DNA of 64,000 nt from Palsa-504 sp963739615. Lineage in GTDB: Bacteria > Actinomycetota > Actinomycetes > Streptosporangiales > Streptosporangiaceae. The notes under the pieces are model-generated. The model saw nothing but the letters and a program-made list of their open reading frames with translations. It did not search any database and had not been told where the DNA came from. The stretch covers positions 248,001 to 312,000 of the forward strand of contig CAVUBD010000013.1 of the NCBI GenBank assembly GCA_963739615.1. The letters run 5' to 3'. This document shows, piece after piece, positions 23,383 to 32,230 of the stretch (within the stretch, counting starts at the first letter, position 1; every line of letters begins with the position of its first letter). A program made the position numbers and the translations under genes.

Positions 23383-25300
23383 TGACCCATGCCCGCATGC
23401 CTGGTGAGGGTTCCCCGCCGGGGGGCAGCGACGGGTAATCCGGCCCGATCCCGGACTGGTCGAGGGTGCGGAGAAGATGCATGAGCTGCCCGCGCGTGCC
23501 TTCGGAGAAGGGTGTTTTGTCGAGCACGCCTCGCGCGTATTCAAGCAGGACTGGTCCCAGGCCGTCCGGAGGGACCATCCGGAGGACGGCGGCGAGCAGC
23601 GCGGGGGTCGGCGCGCACCCGGTGCTTTCGAGGACCTCGGCGGCGGCGGACCTGTCCAGCCTGTCGCCGTACGCAGCTATCACGAACTGAGCCAGCACGC
23701 GCAGCTGGTACTCCTGGTCGTCGCCGTGGCGCCAGGCCAGGGTTTCCGCGAGATAACCATGCCGCCTCAGCGTCCACCGAAGATCTGGCCGGTCGATATG
23801 ACCCGATCGCTCATGCAGGAACTGAACGGTGATGTCGCACAAAATCCGGGCATGCTGAACAAGCAGGTCCGGCCGTGCCGTCGTATCGATCAGGTACCTG
23901 TGATCTATCCCGGCCTTTTGCAGCCGCTTGACCAGTCCCTTTTCCATGAGCATGCCCTGCACGAGCAGGTAAGCAGCGGGCTCGCCGGCCCCTAGCCGCT
24001 CCATCGACTCCAGCAGAGACTTATGCAGGGACTTATGGAGTCCGCCAGGATTTCCGGCGCATGCTTCGATTTCCTTGCAGCTCGCGTAGGTCAGCGGCAC
24101 GCTGAACGCCGTGGTCAGCAGCACGTCGTAGATCTCGGCTCGCAACGACGCGTTGACTGGCAGGTCTTCTCTCAGCAACCGGTGTTCTTCAATGAGCTCG
24201 CGGTAGCGAGAGCGCTCTTCGGCGGTCGGCTGGTGACCGAGGCGGTCGCGCAGCGGCTTGATATCAGCGGGCGGGAAATCCGGGTTCGCGTCGGCGAGGC
24301 GCTTGGCGAAGGAAATGATCAGCTGCTCGGTACTCACGACCCGCATGGGTACCGTGTCGGATCGTTGCGCCGCGCCGGCCGGATCCGCGTCGTAGGAGCC
24401 CGACGGCAGCGCTGGGATTCCCACGGTTTCCAGCATCTTGAGGATGTCCGGCTGGGTGAAGTCTATCTGCTGCTTCTGCGCGGCCAGGCGTGCCGCGGGT
24501 TGCTGAACCTCGTTATTGAGCCATGCCAGGTAATCGTCCGCGTACGGGTGCCCGATCGGCGTGGTGACGTGCTGGCCCCATTCCACCACGAGGTCGACCT
24601 GCTGATGGTCACGTGCCGGGCGGGGTGCGCTGGCGAAGAACAGGCGGAATTTGTGTGTCTGCAAGGTACTGCTGGCCCACGTCGACGCGGACAGGCGGCA
24701 TCGCATCCCGTAGGGCAGCAGCGACACGACCGCGTCGAGGAACCCGAGACGTTCGAGGAGATCGGCTCGATCTGCCCCGATGATGCAGACGGGTTTGCCG
24801 GTGAGCAGCAGAGCCGCCACCCTCAGGGCCTGGCCGCCAGCCGGGCCGCCGGACGGATGGGTCGTCAGTTGGGTCTTGATCGGCGCCCGGTCCGGCACCG
24901 GCAGCACGCACTTGCCGAATTCTTCGTACATGGCCAGATAGGAGATCGTCCCGGCGGCGAGATCCTCATACGGGACGCAGAAATAGCGGGTGAATACGAT
25001 CTCCCGGCCGGCGGCATCGTATTGGCCGCGCTCCGCCCGGTCATGGATGGCGATGGCGACATAGGTCCGCTCGTTCTTGGCCCGGAACCAGCTGACCGTC
25101 ACCTGCGGAAGCCTGTCCAGCGTGCCAGGGGAGTAGCGGGTCAGGACCTCGGTAAAGTTATCGGCGCCGATGTCACCTTCGCTGCAATCGAGCAGCCGGT
25201 ATCCCCGGTCGCTCGCCGTCTTGCCCCACAGCGCCCACTCCGCCGTGACGCAGACCGCCGGGATCGAGGCCGCCGGGCCTTCCGTGGCCGCGTTACTCAT
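23357..25300 (-). CDS. GAP1-like GTPase-associated protein
   Basis: The protein has 647 residues with no signal peptide or membrane helix. The N-terminal third (ASDRGYRLLDCSEGDIGADN, TVSWFRAKNERTYVAIAIHD, YFCVPYEDLA) and the middle motif LLPYGMRCRLSASTWASSTL look like the GTPase-associated protein 1 domains. These are described by comparative genomics of predicted conflict systems (recognised from memory, not searched). The C-terminal half is alpha-helical and repeat-like. The ATG overlaps the GTPase stop by eight bases, so the two are co-translated and probably interact. Biochemical function is unknown. The assignment rests on context plus sequence resemblance. Confidence 0.72.
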   Translation of the reverse strand: MSNAATEGPAASIPAVCVTAEWALWGKTASDRGYRLLDCSEGDIGADNFTEVLTRYSPGTLDRLPQVTVSWFRAKNERTYVAIAIHDRAERGQYDAAGREIVFTRYFCVPYEDLAAGTISYLAMYEEFGKCVLPVPDRAPIKTQLTTHPSGGPAGGQALRVAALLLTGKPVCIIGADRADLLERLGFLDAVVSLLPYGMRCRLSASTWASSTLQTHKFRLFFASAPRPARDHQQVDLVVEWGQHVTTPIGHPYADDYLAWLNNEVQQPAARLAAQKQQIDFTQPDILKMLETVGIPALPSGSYDADPAGAAQRSDTVPMRVVSTEQLIISFAKRLADANPDFPPADIKPLRDRLGHQPTAEERSRYRELIEEHRLLREDLPVNASLRAEIYDVLLTTAFSVPLTYASCKEIEACAGNPGGLHKSLHKSLLESMERLGAGEPAAYLLVQGMLMEKGLVKRLQKAGIDHRYLIDTTARPDLLVQHARILCDITVQFLHERSGHIDRPDLRWTLRRHGYLAETLAWRHGDDQEYQLRVLAQFVIAAYGDRLDRSAAAEVLESTGCAPTPALLAAVLRMVPPDGLGPVLLEYARGVLDKTPFSEGTRGQLMHLLRTLDQSGIGPDYPSLPPGGEPSPGMRAWVISHLPSKG

Positions 25301-26255
25301 CCGGTACGCCCGCTAGCTTCTTGCCAAGCCACAGCAGTGGCTCCATCACGTTGATCGGATGAACGGTCCCCCTGATCCACGGCTTTTCCGGATGGTTCGA
25401 GTCCGGCAGCAGGTTCTGGATGTCGTCCGGGTCGTAGGCACCCTTGCGCGGATCCACGTAAAAGCCGACGGCGGAGGTGACGAAATATTTGATGCGCTCG
25501 GGCCTGAAATGCTGTTCGAGCGTGTTGAGTACCATATCCGCGGTGCCGCTGTGCGATACCTCGCAGAGCCGGGCGAAAAGCTCGCGCGCGTCCTCGTCGG
25601 CTACCCGCGGCAGTCCCAGCGGATCGGCGGGATCGGCCATGAGAAGGCCGAGCTTCTCGGCCGTCCTGAATACCGGGATCTCATCGAACTTCGTGATGCA
25701 CACCGCGACGTAGTGCGGCAGGTGGCTATCAGCGGATCCCGGTGAGCCGATCATTCGCTGCGCCAATTGGGTGAGCACTCCGAAGGTGTGGTCGTACGTA
25801 TCACCGACCTCCGATTCCCTGATGGGGTCGAAGAGGAAGACGATGCCGCGGCTGCGCTCCAGGTTGTCGATCAATTCGCCGCGCTCCCCGAGCGTGGTCC
25901 ACTCGGGACCGGCGATCTCACCTGACGGGTCGGCGAGGTCCAGGCCGATCTGCACGATCTCCTCGTAGCGCTCGGTGCGAAACCTCCTCGGGATGGTCCG
26001 CGTGACCTGGCCGACGAGCAGCCAGCGGAAAGCCTCGATGCCCGATGTCGCCGGGGGGAAAGCGTGCTCGCGGAGCAGTGGGGTCGTCAGCTTGATCAGC
26101 ATTTCCACGGATGCCTCATCAGCGCCTATTACCTTCCAGTCCCTTCCCCACCGGGTCAGCGCGATGCTGAGGGCCGCGAGGAAGGTCGTCTTGCCGCTAC
26201 TCGGTGCTCCCCACATCGAGATGCTGTGGTCGGGACGCGGCTGACTGGGGGGCAC
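25293..26255 (-). CDS. P-loop GTPase, DO-GTPase2-like
   Basis: The 320-residue GTPase has Walker A GAPSSGKTTF at residues 15-24, a switch II region LDLADPSGE near residue 110, and the base-specificity motif in CITKFDEI (TKxD in place of NKxD) near residue 185. A conserved SAVGFYVDP lies towards the end. The segments WKVIGADEASVEML and FPPATSGIEAFRW are typical of the double-GTPase family found with GAP1 in predicted conflict operons (from memory). The GTG at 26255 follows AGGAAG by six bases and starts two bases after the vWA-like stop. The longer frame to 26618 is antiphase and rejected. Confidence 0.82.
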   Translation of the reverse strand: MPPSQPRPDHSISMWGAPSSGKTTFLAALSIALTRWGRDWKVIGADEASVEMLIKLTTPLLREHAFPPATSGIEAFRWLLVGQVTRTIPRRFRTERYEEIVQIGLDLADPSGEIAGPEWTTLGERGELIDNLERSRGIVFLFDPIRESEVGDTYDHTFGVLTQLAQRMIGSPGSADSHLPHYVAVCITKFDEIPVFRTAEKLGLLMADPADPLGLPRVADEDARELFARLCEVSHSGTADMVLNTLEQHFRPERIKYFVTSAVGFYVDPRKGAYDPDDIQNLLPDSNHPEKPWIRGTVHPINVMEPLLWLGKKLAGVPDE

Positions 26256-26257
26256 GT

Positions 26258-27283
26258 TCAGCTTCCTGCCTTCTCGACTATCGGGAACGGAACCGGCTGG
26301 ACCGTGAGGCTGAGCAGATCCAGGCTGGCCGCGAAACGGCGCATGTTGACCCATTTCAGGTGAGCGATGGCGTCGCGGCCGAGACAGCGCCAGATCTCCT
26401 CGTCGTCGGGACCGCGATCGTGAATAGCGCCGAAGGTGATCCCCGGATGCTCGCGCAAACGGTCCAGGGCCCGGCGCCAGTTCTTCCGGTCCGGGCAGGG
26501 CAGGATCTGCGATACTGGGTCCATCCGGTGCGGGAACGCGGGCCGGGACCCGACCGTCACCAGGACGGGACGCCCGTGCTGCCCGGTGATCCGCTCGGCC
26601 GCCTTGGCCAGCACGCATTCGAGCTGGGCGGCGCGGGGATAGCCGGCCTGGTTCGCGCCGCGATCGGTCAGGCCTTCGAGGGCGTAAAGGGCCTCGTCGC
26701 TGGCTGATGCCCAGGTCAGCATCCTGGCCGGCTCCTCGGGGACCTTGCGGTCAAACGAATGGGGGCCGTAGGAGATCAGCGAGACGCTCAGCGCACGTTC
26801 CTCGGCCGTGACCTGCCCGATGAGCTGCTCGACCCGGAACAGGCGTTCCTGGACCTGGTCCGCGGTGCCGCTGACCTCGACGGCGCAGATGAGGTGAGCA
26901 GGCTGGTACATGTCGATCCTGGCCGGGATCGCGCCGACCAGATCCTGCCAGCTCCGGTGATCCGCGCGCAGTTCCGAAGGCAGGCCGTGAAAGCGGATGA
27001 CATCTGGCCGCATCAGTTCGGCGGTCAGGTCGTAGCGGCCCGGAGCGAGGCTGGCCGATTCGACGGACACGAGCCGGAAGTTCCGGGGCGGCTCGTAGGT
27101 GATTACCGCGAAGACGGTGCCGTTCCCGCCGCTAGGTTCGCACCGCACCGTGAACGACTGACGGTCACCGCGCTGGGCGCTGGGCGGGAATAGCTGGCAT
27201 CCTTCGAGCACGAGCTCCCCGGACCGCCTCCGGCGCAGGACCACGAGTTCGTACCACTGGGTCAGCACGTCATCAGCGATCAC
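26258..27283 (-). CDS. vWA-like protein of GTPase operon
   Basis: The 341-residue protein has an N-terminal beta-rich part and a central Rossmann-like segment (PAHLICAVEVSGTADQVQE, then ERALSVSLISYGPHSF and RPVLVTVGSRPAF) that matches a von Willebrand A fold. The metal site DxSxS is replaced by V-E-V-S-G, so metal binding is doubtful. The later DRLREHPGITFGAIHD resembles the last vWA strands. The GTG at 27283 has GAGG four bases upstream. It is first in the GAP1/GTPase operon and divergent from the DUF4407-kinase frame. The name is by fold resemblance and the function is unknown. Confidence 0.65.
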   Translation of the reverse strand: MIADDVLTQWYELVVLRRRRSGELVLEGCQLFPPSAQRGDRQSFTVRCEPSGGNGTVFAVITYEPPRNFRLVSVESASLAPGRYDLTAELMRPDVIRFHGLPSELRADHRSWQDLVGAIPARIDMYQPAHLICAVEVSGTADQVQERLFRVEQLIGQVTAEERALSVSLISYGPHSFDRKVPEEPARMLTWASASDEALYALEGLTDRGANQAGYPRAAQLECVLAKAAERITGQHGRPVLVTVGSRPAFPHRMDPVSQILPCPDRKNWRRALDRLREHPGITFGAIHDRGPDDEEIWRCLGRDAIAHLKWVNMRRFAASLDLLSLTVQPVPFPIVEKAGS

Positions 27284-27593
27284 CGTGCCTCGCCCGCGCT
27301 GAGCGTAACGGCCTTCCTGCCCGGTATGACTGCACGCCGACTTTCCATCCCCACCCCTTAGCTGCACGAACTGTCCGCTTTAAGCAGCCATATTCCTCGA
27401 TGTCGCATTGCGCGCGATGTGAAATGATCTTGAACCCGGATAGCCGGATTTCGTAGTTTAGCTGACTCACCTAGCGTCACATGGCATAGTTGCGACAACT
27501 CGACTGCCGTCACGAGCGGGGCAAATCGACCGTTATCGTGCTTAAGCCACCCATAGCCGGAGTACCGGGTGGCCGCTGCCCGAGGGGGGCCTG
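27284..27593. promoter_or_regulatory. Divergent promoter region of GTPase and kinase genes
   Basis: This region of 310 bases must hold promoters for both the vWA-GTPase-GAP1 operon and the DUF4407-kinase frame. A perfect inverted repeat, AGTTG-CGA-CAACT, sits at 27488-27500. ATAGCCGGA appears at about 27439 and 27552. The DUF4407 ATG is preceded by a GAGGGGGG ribosome site. A shared regulator is plausible but not shown. Confidence 0.5.
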
Positions 27594-30443
27594 ATGCGGA
27601 AGCTGCTGTTTGCTGTCTCAGGGGCGAGGCCGGAGATCCTCGAGAAATGCCCGACGGAACGGGTGAAGTTCGAAAGCCTCGGTTGCGCCATCTTGATAAC
27701 AAGCGTCATGGCCACGATCTCGATGTGGTTCGCGCTGGATAGCGCCATGGGCGTGAATCCTTTCGTAGCGCTGGTGGGAGCCCTGGTATGGGGGCTTATA
27801 ATCTTGGGCATTGACCGCTGGCTCGTCACCTCTATGCCGGTAAGCGGGGCGCGCCGGCTAGGGATCGCGCTCCCGCGGCTGTTGCTGGCCCTGCTGCTTG
27901 GCAGCCTTATCTCGACCCCGATCGTGCTGCGGATCTTTCAGTCCGAGATCAATGCGCAGATCACGGTGATCAAGCAGGACCGGGCCAGCGCGTTCCTCGT
28001 CCAGCAGCAGAAAAGCCAGGTCGGCGCCCAGGTCACCTACTGGCGTAATGACGTCTCCAATCTGGAGAAGGTCATTGACTCGGGTGGCGAGGTAGCTATC
28101 AATCCCGCTACCGACCCTGACGTCCAGTCCCTGACCAAGCAGCGCACCGCCGAGCTTGCCTTGGAACAGCAGTACTACAAGCAGTGGCAATGCCAGCTCT
28201 ACGGCGGCTCCGGCTGTCCTAAGGGAAATGGTCCGCTCGCTCAGGCCAGCAAGAACTCTTATCATCAGGCCCAGGCGCAGGTCAATAACCTTACCAATGA
28301 GATTCAGCAGCGCGAGAACCAGCTGTCGGCGACCGACGTGTCGTCCAAGCAGGCCAGGTTGCAGCAGGCCACTAATGCGTTGCCAAATGCGAGACAACAG
28401 CTCAGTATCGCCACGGCGCGGCAAGGCGCCCTGCAGGCGAACTTCGACGCCCAGAACGAGTCCGTCAACGGGCTGCTGATCAGGCTGGAGGCGCTGAACC
28501 AGCTGTCTGACAAGAACTTCACGGTCAACTCCACGCGTTTCCTGCTATTCCTGCTGTTCCTGACCATCGAGTGCCTGCCGGTTTCGGTCAAGTTGCTGCA
28601 GCAGCCGGGTAACTACGAGAAGATCCTCAAGGCCGCCGCTGAGCGTGAACTGGGCGATGCCAAGAGGGGATACCGCGATAAGCCCAAGACTGCGTTTACG
28701 CCCGCGCAGGACGCCGAGCCCGACCTGAACTTGCGCGCCATCTGGCAGCAGCCGGGCCGGGGGTCCAGCTACGCGAGCACGGTTACCAGTCCCCGGCCAT
28801 ACCCCGAGCCGTCCCCCCAGCCGTACCCCCAGCCGTACCAGGATGGCGACGAGACCGGGGAGCACGTCCGGCTCGACGACGTGGCGCTGCGCGAGATGGA
28901 TGACATCCGCACCGCGACCGAAGTCGACCGTCGCGCCAACGGAACAACCACAACCACAACCACAACGGCAGCACCAACGGCAACTCGCTGCCGCGCTACG
29001 GAACCGATGAGCTCTGATCCGCTGGTCCTGCATAACCGCTACCAGGTACTCTCCCCGCTCGGTGAGGGCGGCATGGGAAGCGTCTGGCTCGCCGAGGACA
29101 AGCTGCTGAGGCGTTCCGTGGCGCTGAAGGAATTGCTGCAGCATTCCGTCGACTCCAACCAGCACGAGCGCCGGCGTCGCGCGCTCCGGGAGGCGAGAGC
29201 AATGGCCCGGGTCCAGCACCCGGCTATTGTCCGGATCCACGACGTCGTCTTCCACGACAACGATCCCTGGATTGTCATGGAGCACATCAAAGGACAGTCC
29301 CTGGCCGACATCATCGCCGTGAAGGGACGGGTAGCTGAGCAGGAGATCGCCAGGATCGGGCTGCAGGTGCTGCGCGGGCTGTCCGCCGTGCACCGTGCCG
29401 AGGTGGTGCATCGCGACGTCAAGCCGGCCAACATCTTGGTGGCTGACGACGGGTCGATCTTCCTCGTGGACTTCGGGATCGCGAAGATCGCCGGAGACAC
29501 CCCGCTCACCACTGCCGACCTGGTGGTGGGGACCAGGGAGTTCCTCGCACCAGAGAGACTAAGTGCGAGCCACCCGGTAGGCCCCCCCGCCGACCTGTGG
29601 TCGCTTGGCATCACGTTCTTCTTCGCCCTGGAAGGCTATTCGCCGTTTGCGCGCCCAGGTGAGGGAGGCCGGGAGCGAACCGTCTGGGCCATCCTGAACG
29701 AGGCCCCGCCCGCGCTTGGTCATCGCGGCAGGCTGGCCGATGTGGTCGTCCGCCTGCTCAATAAAGATCCATCCCAGCGGGGCGACGCGCAAGAACTTGA
29801 CGAAGACCTCCAGTCGATCATTGATAAGCCACCGCCGCAGGCGGCGTCACGGCGGCCCGCGCCACCGCCGTCACGTCGTCCGCCGCCGCGGGTCGCCCCC
29901 GCGCTGACCGGGCCCCGGCTGGCAGACGCCCGCAGGAAGGTCCGGGACGTCGGTACCGATGCGGGCGTGGCCCTGCTGCTCGCCATGCCCGACGACCACG
30001 CCGCGCAGGTCCTCGCGGATTATCCGGCCCATATCGTCGGTGAGCTGATTCAGGCCATGGCCGCCACCCGGCCGCAGGCGGCCGTAGCCATCCTGCAGAC
30101 GCTTTCGGCGGCAGGCGCCGGCCACGCCGTGGATTACCTGAACCCCGATACGGCCGCCTCGTTGCTGACGGCGATGCCGCCCAGTGAGGCGGCACGGATC
30201 CTCAGCCGCACCGACGTCAGGACCGCCGCCGCGATAGTCATGACGGTGCCGATGGTGGTATCTGTCCAGTTGATCAAGGCGATGCAGGTCAAGCGGGCCG
30301 GGGCCATGCTCGAGTACGTCAAGCCGGTCACCGTGGCCGCGCTGCTGCGCGCCGTTCCCGACGACCTGAGCGCGATGCTGCTCGCGGAATTCAACTCCAC
30401 CTTCCGCACCCAAGTCGTCCGCCACCTCAGGGCCCGGCCTTAG
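27594..30443 (+). CDS. DUF4407 membrane protein fused to Ser/Thr kinase with MgtE-N-like tail
   Basis: One 949-residue frame. Residues 1-340 form a DUF4407 domain: helices near 28-50, 57-75 and 85-108, a long coiled coil to about 300, then RFLLFLLFLTIECLPVSV. A Pro/Tyr-rich linker and a Thr run follow. From residue 472 (MSSDPLVLHNRYQVL) a protein kinase has Gly loop GEGGMGSVW, Lys in VALKEL, HRDVKPANIL, VDFGIAK and FLAPERL. After a Pro/Arg linker, helical repeats (LLLAMPDDHAAQVL, LLTAMPPSEAARIL) resemble the MgtE N-domain. A second-frame stop at 29015 overlapping the kinase ATG at 29007 shows that two genes were probably joined by a one-base frameshift near 28941. Confidence 0.85.
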   Translation: MRKLLFAVSGARPEILEKCPTERVKFESLGCAILITSVMATISMWFALDSAMGVNPFVALVGALVWGLIILGIDRWLVTSMPVSGARRLGIALPRLLLALLLGSLISTPIVLRIFQSEINAQITVIKQDRASAFLVQQQKSQVGAQVTYWRNDVSNLEKVIDSGGEVAINPATDPDVQSLTKQRTAELALEQQYYKQWQCQLYGGSGCPKGNGPLAQASKNSYHQAQAQVNNLTNEIQQRENQLSATDVSSKQARLQQATNALPNARQQLSIATARQGALQANFDAQNESVNGLLIRLEALNQLSDKNFTVNSTRFLLFLLFLTIECLPVSVKLLQQPGNYEKILKAAAERELGDAKRGYRDKPKTAFTPAQDAEPDLNLRAIWQQPGRGSSYASTVTSPRPYPEPSPQPYPQPYQDGDETGEHVRLDDVALREMDDIRTATEVDRRANGTTTTTTTTAAPTATRCRATEPMSSDPLVLHNRYQVLSPLGEGGMGSVWLAEDKLLRRSVALKELLQHSVDSNQHERRRRALREARAMARVQHPAIVRIHDVVFHDNDPWIVMEHIKGQSLADIIAVKGRVAEQEIARIGLQVLRGLSAVHRAEVVHRDVKPANILVADDGSIFLVDFGIAKIAGDTPLTTADLVVGTREFLAPERLSASHPVGPPADLWSLGITFFFALEGYSPFARPGEGGRERTVWAILNEAPPALGHRGRLADVVVRLLNKDPSQRGDAQELDEDLQSIIDKPPPQAASRRPAPPPSRRPPPRVAPALTGPRLADARRKVRDVGTDAGVALLLAMPDDHAAQVLADYPAHIVGELIQAMAATRPQAAVAILQTLSAAGAGHAVDYLNPDTAASLLTAMPPSEAARILSRTDVRTAAAIVMTVPMVVSVQLIKAMQVKRAGAMLEYVKPVTVAALLRAVPDDLSAMLLAEFNSTFRTQVVRHLRARP
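28929..29017 (+). other. Frameshift scar joining DUF4407 and kinase genes
   Basis: In the fused frame the codons here are poor in G/C third bases (ACA ACC ACA, GCA GCA CCA). Shifted by one, the same DNA reads N-N-H-N-H-N-H-N-G-S-T-N-G then NSLPRYGTDEL and TGA at 29015, with almost all third bases G or C. The kinase ATG at 29007 sits inside that end (GATGAGCTCTGA). The shift point is about 28941, after AACGG, where one base seems lost. Confidence 0.75.
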
Positions 30444-30919
30444 CCCGCCGCAATGTAGCCCTGGATGAGATCCGCCAGCCCTGAAGGCCAGATCACCTCA
30501 TCGGTGGCGTCCATCTCCGCCAGCGTCCACCAATGCCACGCGGCGATCCCGTCGCAGGTGTGCATGTCCGCCACCTCGCCCAGCTCACGCCGGGCGGAGC
30601 CGACCCTGGCGAGGAAGAACCGCTCGTGCTGCCGGACGATCGCGTCGGCGTATTCCATGGTCAGGGTCCGCTGGTAAACCTCGGCGCCGAGCGGCACGTC
30701 CGTCCAGCCGGTCTCCTCGGCCAGTTCCCGCCGCGCCCCCGCGGCATAGTCCTCTCCGTCGTTCAGCCCGCCGCCCGGCGTGCACCAGTGCCGCCCGTTC
30801 GGTGGCTCGTCGTCGTACCGGAACAGCAGGACCCGGTCATCGGGGTCGAGCACGATCACCCGCCCGGCGAGCCGTATCCGCAACCTGTCCCCGGGCCCGG
30901 TCTGCTCCACGATCACCAT
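30440..30919 (-). CDS. Nudix hydrolase
   Basis: The 159-residue protein has the full Nudix box GGGLNDGEDYAAGARRELAE followed by ETGW, preceded by GRHWCTPGG. The stretches VIVLDPDDRVLLFRYDDEPP and the C-terminal WHWWTLAEM fit the small housecleaning or diadenosine/mRNA-cap type branch, but substrate is open. ATG 30919 is chosen as the start because similarity begins there. The frame runs on to 31192 antiphase to an SDR remnant. It converges with the kinase frame with a four-base overlap. Confidence 0.88.
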   Translation of the reverse strand: MVIVEQTGPGDRLRIRLAGRVIVLDPDDRVLLFRYDDEPPNGRHWCTPGGGLNDGEDYAAGARRELAEETGWTDVPLGAEVYQRTLTMEYADAIVRQHERFFLARVGSARRELGEVADMHTCDGIAAWHWWTLAEMDATDEVIWPSGLADLIQGYIAAG

Positions 30920-30986
30920 TGTCTCAGGGCCGGTCACATTCCCCTGACTCAATCCGTCATCCCGGTGAACAGCGAAGGAGGCGGGG

Positions 30987-31230
30987 ACCGATGCGGTCCT
31001 GTCCAGCCTCGGCGCCCGGTCGAAGGCCGACGCGCAGGCCGGCATCGCCTGGCAGGGCACGTACGCCATCATCGCGGCCATGCGGGCGTCCGGCGTCCGG
31101 CGCATCGTAGTGGTAAGCGCGGCACCGGTCGGCACCGTCCCCTCGCCCGCGCGCCGACGTCGCCCACTACATGCTCCGCGCGCTGGAGGCACCCGAGACG
31201 TTCCGGCGGACCGTGAGCGTCGCCTACTAA
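30987..31230 (+). pseudogene. NAD(P)H-binding SDR remnant
   Basis: DAVLSSLGARS and then TYAIIAAMRASGVRRIVVVS read as the middle of an NmrA/NADH-flavin reductase-like protein. After VGTVPSP the family text is lost and resumes in another frame with DVAHYMLRALEAPETFRRTV to the stop at 31230. The N-terminal glycine loop and about half the domain are gone. No start codon or ribosome site is evident. Confidence 0.6.
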
Positions 31231-31300
31231 ACCGTCACCAGGCGTACGCCCCGCCCCTGGCCTGCCCATGCAGATCAAGGCGCGGTGAGTGAGGCGGCCG

Positions 31301-31915
31301 TCACACCCGCGGGGATACCTCCAGATCAGCCCACAGGATTTCGACGGGGAACGGATCGGATAGCTTTGCCGCGATCGGGCCCATATCCCGGTGCGTGGTC
31401 CCGACATGCACATAGCCGCCGGAGCCGCCCGCCAGGGCGTGCCGCTCGATGGTCAGCGCGCCGACTTTGTCGAAACTCACGAGCCAGTAGTGCGGGATGC
31501 CCGCGTCCGCGTAGTCGGACATCTTGTGCACCCTGTCCCGTCGACCGGACCACGTTGACAGAACCTCGGCTACGAGAAGAACATGCCGGGCCATGAGTTG
31601 CTCGGCCGCGGGCAGGCAGCGGTGCAGCACGGCGTCCGGCTTGCGCGCGGTAGGCGGTACCTCCCACAGCAGGACGTCCACCTCGGTGTTGGTCTCGTAG
31701 CACTCGCCGCCGCCGCTGCCGCGCATCTGCGCGACGGCCGCGGCCTCAAGCGCGAGCGACAGGCGGGTGGCGACCTTCTGGTGATCCCGGCCGCGCTGTT
31801 CGCGGGGGACCACGTAGCCGTCCACTATCTCGAGATCGCGCCTGAAATCCTCGTCGATGTCGAGGAACATTTCCCAGGTGATCGGCTCGTGCTGAAGCTC
31901 GTGCCAGATCGTCAT
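31301..31915 (-). CDS. Uma2-family (DUF820) nuclease-like protein
   Basis: The 204-residue protein belongs to the Uma2 family of PD-(D/E)xK-fold proteins. Key residues are Asp in TARKPDAVLH, the Glu in LLVAEVLSTWS and the Lys in DRVHKMSDYADAGIPHYWLV, together forming a plausible metal site. Uma2 genes are abundant in actinomycetes and cyanobacteria and often stand alone. Their targets are unknown. The start MTIWHELQHEPITWEMFLDI is typical. I see no partner gene. Confidence 0.88.
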   Translation of the reverse strand: MTIWHELQHEPITWEMFLDIDEDFRRDLEIVDGYVVPREQRGRDHQKVATRLSLALEAAAVAQMRGSGGGECYETNTEVDVLLWEVPPTARKPDAVLHRCLPAAEQLMARHVLLVAEVLSTWSGRRDRVHKMSDYADAGIPHYWLVSFDKVGALTIERHALAGGSGGYVHVGTTHRDMGPIAAKLSDPFPVEILWADLEVSPRV

Positions 31916-32230
31916 CAGGTGCCCTTATGCTCGGCGGAAAATCGTCCACCCGATCCTACGACGAGAGCTCGCGGACACGTCAGAAAGAACCCGGCGGCGG
32001 CCGTGCGTAGCCGGCTGAGCCGATCTGGAAACCGGGTGGGCCCCCCGTCGGCTGCCAGGGCGGCGGCCGTCAGGGATTCAGGGTCCGCCGGGCGAGTTTC
32101 TGGGCGGTGGTTACGGCTGTTCTTGTCGTGCCGGTGTTGTGCAGGCCCCCGGTCAGTGCCGCGTGGAGCCCGGCGTCACGTCAAGAGCTAACCCATCCCA
32201 GGGAACGTGATGAAGGCCTAGCTGGTCAGA
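31916..32230. other. Intergenic region, possible gene debris
   Basis: This 315-base stretch carries no start-to-stop gene. On the minus strand a short open frame (about 32073-32183) ends with TRTAVTTAQKLARRTLNP before a stop. It looks protein-like and may be the tail of a lost gene. The run GTGGGCCCCCCGTCGG near 32035 could fold. Otherwise nothing is visible. Confidence 0.35.

Noticed and set aside
24023..25354. 443-residue plus-strand frame opposite the GAP1-like gene
   Set aside because: Antisense shadow with no motif; the minus frame has overlaps, starts and family text.
25385..25405. GGTTCGAGTCCGG as the T-arm of a tRNA
   Set aside because: It is inside the GTPase gene and no acceptor, D or anticodon stems can be matched around it.
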